From the NCBI GenBank assembly GCA_945869165.1, contig CAMBNY010000029.1:1-36180 (forward strand): a stretch of 36,180 nucleotides of DNA, given 5' to 3'. This document shows, piece by piece, positions 33,153 through 36,180 of this stretch. The notes below the pieces were generated by a model that worked only from the letters and a program-made list of their open reading frames with translations, did no database searches and was not told the DNA's origin. The translations under genes and the position numbers were made by a program. Numbering within the stretch: position 1 is the first letter of the stretch; every line of letters starts with the position of its first letter. The DNA comes from Comamonas sp. lk. Its GTDB lineage: Bacteria > Pseudomonadota > Gammaproteobacteria > Burkholderiales > Burkholderiaceae_C.

Positions 33153-34295
33153 TCACTTGCCCGGCACTTTGCCTTGCACGCCTTTGACGTAGAACATCAC
33201 GCCGCTTAGGAATTTGTCGTCAGCGACTTCGCCATCTTTGAGCAAGGTCTTACCAGTGTTATCCACCAAGGGACCTTTCCAGATGCTGAAGGTGCCCGCT
33301 TTGAGGCCTGCTTTGACTTCATCGACTTTGGCTTTGGTTTCTGCGGGCACGTCTTCGGCGATAGAGACGAGGTCAATCGCGCCTTCTTTCACGCCCCACC
33401 ACACGCCACCGGTGGTCCAAGTGCCTTCCAGGGCGTCCTTGGTGGCCTTGATGTAATAGGGCGTCCAGTTGATGACGGCCGATGCCAGGTGGGCATTGGG
33501 GCCGTAGGCGGTCATGTCCGAATCCCATCCAAAGGCGCGCTTGCCTTTGTCTTGTGCGGTTTTCAGCACAGCGGGTGAATCGGTATTTTGGAACAGCACG
33601 TCTGCGCCGCCATTGATGAGGCTAGTGGCCGCTTCCGTTTCTTTGGGTGGGTCGAACCACGCATTGACCCAAACTACTTTGGTCTTGATCTTGGGGTTGC
33701 TGCTTTGCGCGCCCAGGGTAAAGCTGTTGATGTTGCGGACTACTTCTGGAATCGGCACCGAAGCGACCACGCCCAGCGTGCCGGTTTTACTCATCTTGCC
33801 TGCAATCACGCCGGCCATGTACGCGCCTTCGTAGGTGCGACTGTCATAAGTGCGCATGTTGTCGGCAGTTTTGTAGCCGGTGGCATGTTCAAACTTGACG
33901 TCTTTGAATTCGGGAGCCACCTTAAGCATGGGTTCCATGTAGCCAAAGGTAGTTCCAAAAATCATTTTATTGCCCTGGCTGGCCTTTTCGCGGAACGCGG
34001 CCTCCGCGTCAGCGGACTCGGGCACGCTTTCCACAAAGGAGGTGACGATCTTGTCGCCAAATTCTTTTTCCAAGGCTTTACGCGCGTTGTCATGTGCAAA
34101 TGTCCAGCCGCCATCGCTTACCGGACCAACATAGATAAACGCGATTTTCATCGGTTCAGCCTTAGGTGCAGCCGCTGCCGGTGCGGGGGCCGGTGCCTCG
34201 GCTTCAGGCTTTTTGCCACAGCCCACCAGCATGGCCGCTGCCACGGTGGTAAGCGCCGCCAATTTCAGCAGCGAACGTTTTTGCACATCTGTCAT
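33153..34295 (-). CDS. BMP-family substrate-binding lipoprotein (ABC importer)
   Basis: A 380-residue periplasmic lipoprotein of the basic membrane protein (Bmp/PnrA-like) family, the binding subunit of nucleoside/purine-type ABC importers. The signal has KRSLLK, a hydrophobic stretch and a lipobox ending LVGC with Cys26 as the lipidated residue. An Ala/Pro-rich linker (about 30-47) precedes the domain. Family motifs are KIAFIYVGPVSDGGWTFAHD, FGTTFGYM, ATGYKTADNM and GVVASVPIPEVVRNINSFTLG. AAGGAA lies at good distance before the ATG. It is the last gene of the importer operon, 47 bases after a permease. Ligand assignment (purines/nucleosides) is from family only. Confidence 0.92.
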   Translation of the reverse strand: MTDVQKRSLLKLAALTTVAAAMLVGCGKKPEAEAPAPAPAAAAPKAEPMKIAFIYVGPVSDGGWTFAHDNARKALEKEFGDKIVTSFVESVPESADAEAAFREKASQGNKMIFGTTFGYMEPMLKVAPEFKDVKFEHATGYKTADNMRTYDSRTYEGAYMAGVIAGKMSKTGTLGVVASVPIPEVVRNINSFTLGAQSSNPKIKTKVVWVNAWFDPPKETEAATSLINGGADVLFQNTDSPAVLKTAQDKGKRAFGWDSDMTAYGPNAHLASAVINWTPYYIKATKDALEGTWTTGGVWWGVKEGAIDLVSIAEDVPAETKAKVDEVKAGLKAGTFSIWKGPLVDNTGKTLLKDGEVADDKFLSGVMFYVKGVQGKVPGK

Positions 34296-34342
34296 ATCAT
34301 TTCCTTTTTAAGAAAGTAAGGTCAGGGGAGGAGAAAAAATCT

Positions 34343-35263
34343 TCAGGAACCGGGGTAAAACGGTTTTCCAATCGAAGCTGGCATATTAATCCGAATCCAG
34401 GCCGGATTACGGGATATCAGCGCCAAGACCACAATGGTAGCGATATAAGGCAACATGCTCAGCACCTGGCTGGGCACTTCCACTCCTATACCTTGGAAGT
34501 GGAATTGGAGCATGGTGACCCCACCAAACAAATACGCCCCAAGGAGTACACGGCCGGGCCGCCAGGTGGCAAAGGTGGTCAAGGCCAGAGCGATCCAGCC
34601 CTTACCGGCCACCATGCCCTGAACCCAAAGCGGGGTGTAAATAATCGAAACATAGGCTCCAGCCAGCCCGCACAGCGCGCCCCCGCCGACTACGCAGGCC
34701 AGCCGTATCCATCGCACCGGGTAGCCCAGGGCATGGGCCGATTCCGGGCTTTCGCCTACGCTGCGCACAATCAAGCCGCTGCGGGTGCGGTATAAAAACC
34801 AAACTAGCGCCCCGGCAAAAGCAATCGTCAAATACACCAACGGGTGGTGCTGGAACAGCGCCGAACCCAGCAAGGGAATGTCGGACAAGCCAGGGATGGC
34901 AAATTTGGGCCGCTCGGGGATTGTTGCCTGAACATAGCCTACGCCGACGAAGGCGGAAAAGCCGCCGCCAAACAGGCTGAGCGCCAGGCCGGTGGCGTAT
35001 TGGTTGGTGTTGAGCCAAATCACCAACACGCCAAAAATAGCCGCCATCAGCCCCCCGGCCAGCATGCCCGCCGCAAAGCCCAGGGTGTCGCTGCCGGTAT
35101 GCACCACCGTGGCAAAACCGGCAATGGCGGCGCACAGCATCATGCCCTCAGCGCCCAGATTGACGATACCCGCTTTTTCGTTGATCAGCAGACCCAGCGA
35201 GGCGATGGCCAAGACGGTGCCGGCGTTCAACGTGGCAGCGATCAGCAGTGCGTAGGATTCCAT
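34343..35263 (-). CDS. ABC importer permease (BMP system, second permease)
   Basis: A 306-residue inner-membrane permease of the BPD_transp_2/YufQ-NupQ type, with about eight to nine hydrophobic segments. LLINEKAGIVNLGAEGMML is the typical N-terminal signature, and the loop SVGESPESAHALGYPV matches the site that docks the ATPase. Its ATG overlaps the stop of the upstream permease by one base, with GGAGGT just before it inside the upstream gene. It pairs with the other permease in a heterodimeric channel fed by the BMP lipoprotein. Confidence 0.92.
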   Translation of the reverse strand: MESYALLIAATLNAGTVLAIASLGLLINEKAGIVNLGAEGMMLCAAIAGFATVVHTGSDTLGFAAGMLAGGLMAAIFGVLVIWLNTNQYATGLALSLFGGGFSAFVGVGYVQATIPERPKFAIPGLSDIPLLGSALFQHHPLVYLTIAFAGALVWFLYRTRSGLIVRSVGESPESAHALGYPVRWIRLACVVGGGALCGLAGAYVSIIYTPLWVQGMVAGKGWIALALTTFATWRPGRVLLGAYLFGGVTMLQFHFQGIGVEVPSQVLSMLPYIATIVVLALISRNPAWIRINMPASIGKPFYPGS

Positions 35264-36180
35264 CAGCGGCTACCTCCTTTGGCGGCTTGCGCTTGTCGCA
35301 CCAGCCGGTAGTTCACCAGCGTGTCGCAGGCCAGCAGGCTAAACAGCAATAGGCCTTGGAACACACCGGTCAGCGATTTGGGCAGGCCCATGCGCGACTG
35401 CGCCAGATCGCCGCCGATATAAAACATGCTCATCAGTAGGCTGGAGAACACCAGGCCTACCGGATGCAGGCGCCCCACATAGGCCACGATGATGGCCGCA
35501 AAACCATAGCCCGCCGGTATATAAGGAGTGAGCTGTCCAATCGGCCCGGCCACCTCCAGCGCCCCGGCCAGCCCGGCCATGCCACCCGATACCAATAGCG
35601 CAGTCCACAAAGCCTGGCGCGGCGAAAAGCCCGCATAGCGTGCCGCCGCCGGTGCCAGCCCGCCCACTTGCTGGGCAAAACCGGCACGTGTGCGAAACAA
35701 AAAAACCCAGACTGCGCCCACGCCGACAAGTGCAAACAGCACACCAATCGTCATACGCGAACCGTCCATCAGGCGCGGAATACGGGTGACCGCGTCAAAA
35801 TTTTTGGTTTGCGGAAAGTTATAGCCCAGCGGGTCTTTCCAGGGGCCGTAGACCAAGAGGCCTAGCACCTGCACGGCCACATAGACCATCATCAGACTGA
35901 CCAGAATTTCATTGGCATTAAAGCGGTCACGTAAGAGCGCGGTAATCCCGGCCCAGAACATGCCGCCCAGCATACCGGCCAAGATGACAGCGACCACAAT
36001 CCAGCTGCCCGTGTCTTTCTCGGCCATAAGCGCCACGCCGCTGGCGCAGACGGCGCCGATGATGTATTGCCCCTCGGCTCCGATATTCCACACATTGGAG
36101 CGGAAACACACCGCCAGGCCCAAGGCAATCAGCAGCAAAGGCGTGGCTTTCACTACCAGTTCGCCCAAGGCGTAGCTACT
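35263..36180 (-). CDS. ABC importer permease (BMP system, first permease), 5' end outside window
   Basis: At least 305 residues of the partner permease (YufP/NupP-like). The frame is open to the right edge, so the N-terminal part is missing; the TTG at 36168 is only an internal codon. FRSNVWNIGAEGQYIIGAV and the loop QQVGGLAPAAARYAGFSPR are typical, with about eight membrane segments visible. Normal length is about 350-360. The ATPase gene usual for this system would lie further to the right. Confidence 0.92.
   Translation of the reverse strand, partial: SSYALGELVVKATPLLLIALGLAVCFRSNVWNIGAEGQYIIGAVCASGVALMAEKDTGSWIVVAVILAGMLGGMFWAGITALLRDRFNANEILVSLMMVYVAVQVLGLLVYGPWKDPLGYNFPQTKNFDAVTRIPRLMDGSRMTIGVLFALVGVGAVWVFLFRTRAGFAQQVGGLAPAAARYAGFSPRQALWTALLVSGGMAGLAGALEVAGPIGQLTPYIPAGYGFAAIIVAYVGRLHPVGLVFSSLLMSMFYIGGDLAQSRMGLPKSLTGVFQGLLLFSLLACDTLVNYRLVRQAQAAKGGSR

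Noticed and set aside
1..36180. CRISPR array, tRNA, rRNA, intact IS element or prophage
   Set aside because: Looked for regular direct repeats with spacers, cloverleaf-like segments, transposase or integrase motifs and phage structural genes; none was found by eye. A covariance-model search was not possible.

Overview
The window reads as chromosome of a betaproteobacterium of the order Burkholderiales, most like the Comamonadaceae (Rhodoferax/Polaromonas/Limnohabitans-type). The reasons are protein flavour and gene order: gpmA opposite a rhodanese-grxC-secB-gpsA run, a DUF3460-scpA-panB-panC run, nadC-nadA, mutL-MATE-miaA, and paired cphA genes beside DUF1854. Genus cannot be fixed from sequence reading alone. 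Coding density is very high. There is no rRNA, tRNA, CRISPR array, intact insertion sequence or prophage that I can see. No gene-free stretch exceeds about 200 bases, apart from the decayed patch at 31.8-32.4 kb.

Layout. 0-1.9 kb (+): the 3' part of folE, a BLUF blue-light sensor and a DUF429 RNase H-like protein. 1.9-5.0 kb (-): gpmA, ctpA and moeB. 5.1-7.4 kb (+): rhodanese, grxC, secB, gpsA. 7.4-15.2 kb: a cyanophycin locus. Two cyanophycin synthetase genes (cphA' then cphA) run leftward. A shared 184-bp region separates them from a rightward ABC exporter with an extra N-terminal module and a translationally coupled DUF1854 gene. 15.2-17.6 kb: class II aldolase and aldehyde dehydrogenase, divergent. 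17.6-17.75 kb: a dispersed-type intergenic repeat. 17.75-20.7 kb (-): DUF3460, scpA, panB, panC. 20.7-22.7 kb (+): nadC-nadA. 22.7-28.1 kb (-): mutL, MATE exporter, miaA, and a LolD-like ATPase without a permease. 28.1-28.8 kb (+): a DedA membrane protein. 28.8-31.8 kb (-): FAD oxidoreductase, cupin and MFS transporter. 31.9-33.1 kb (+): the remnant of a bacteriocin-type ABC exporter and a VapBC-type toxin-antitoxin pair. 33.1-36.2 kb (-): a BMP-family purine/nucleoside-type ABC importer (lipoprotein and two permeases), running off the right edge.

The most interesting part is the cyanophycin locus. The two synthetases look complementary. CphA keeps a full Mur-ligase domain but has lost the HxxEH signature in its N-domain. 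CphA' keeps HxxEH but has a ruined Mur-ligase P-loop, no C-terminal lobe and a shortened ATP-grasp loop. The divergent ABC exporter carries a zinc ribbon and a possible PH-like N-terminal module, and is coupled to DUF1854. Its role is unknown. A near-symmetrical palindrome lies in the shared promoter region. Secondary points are a folE-BLUF pairing, apparently leaderless promoters at mutL/dedA and vapB with an identical 6-nt spacing, and a hairpin in the secB leader.
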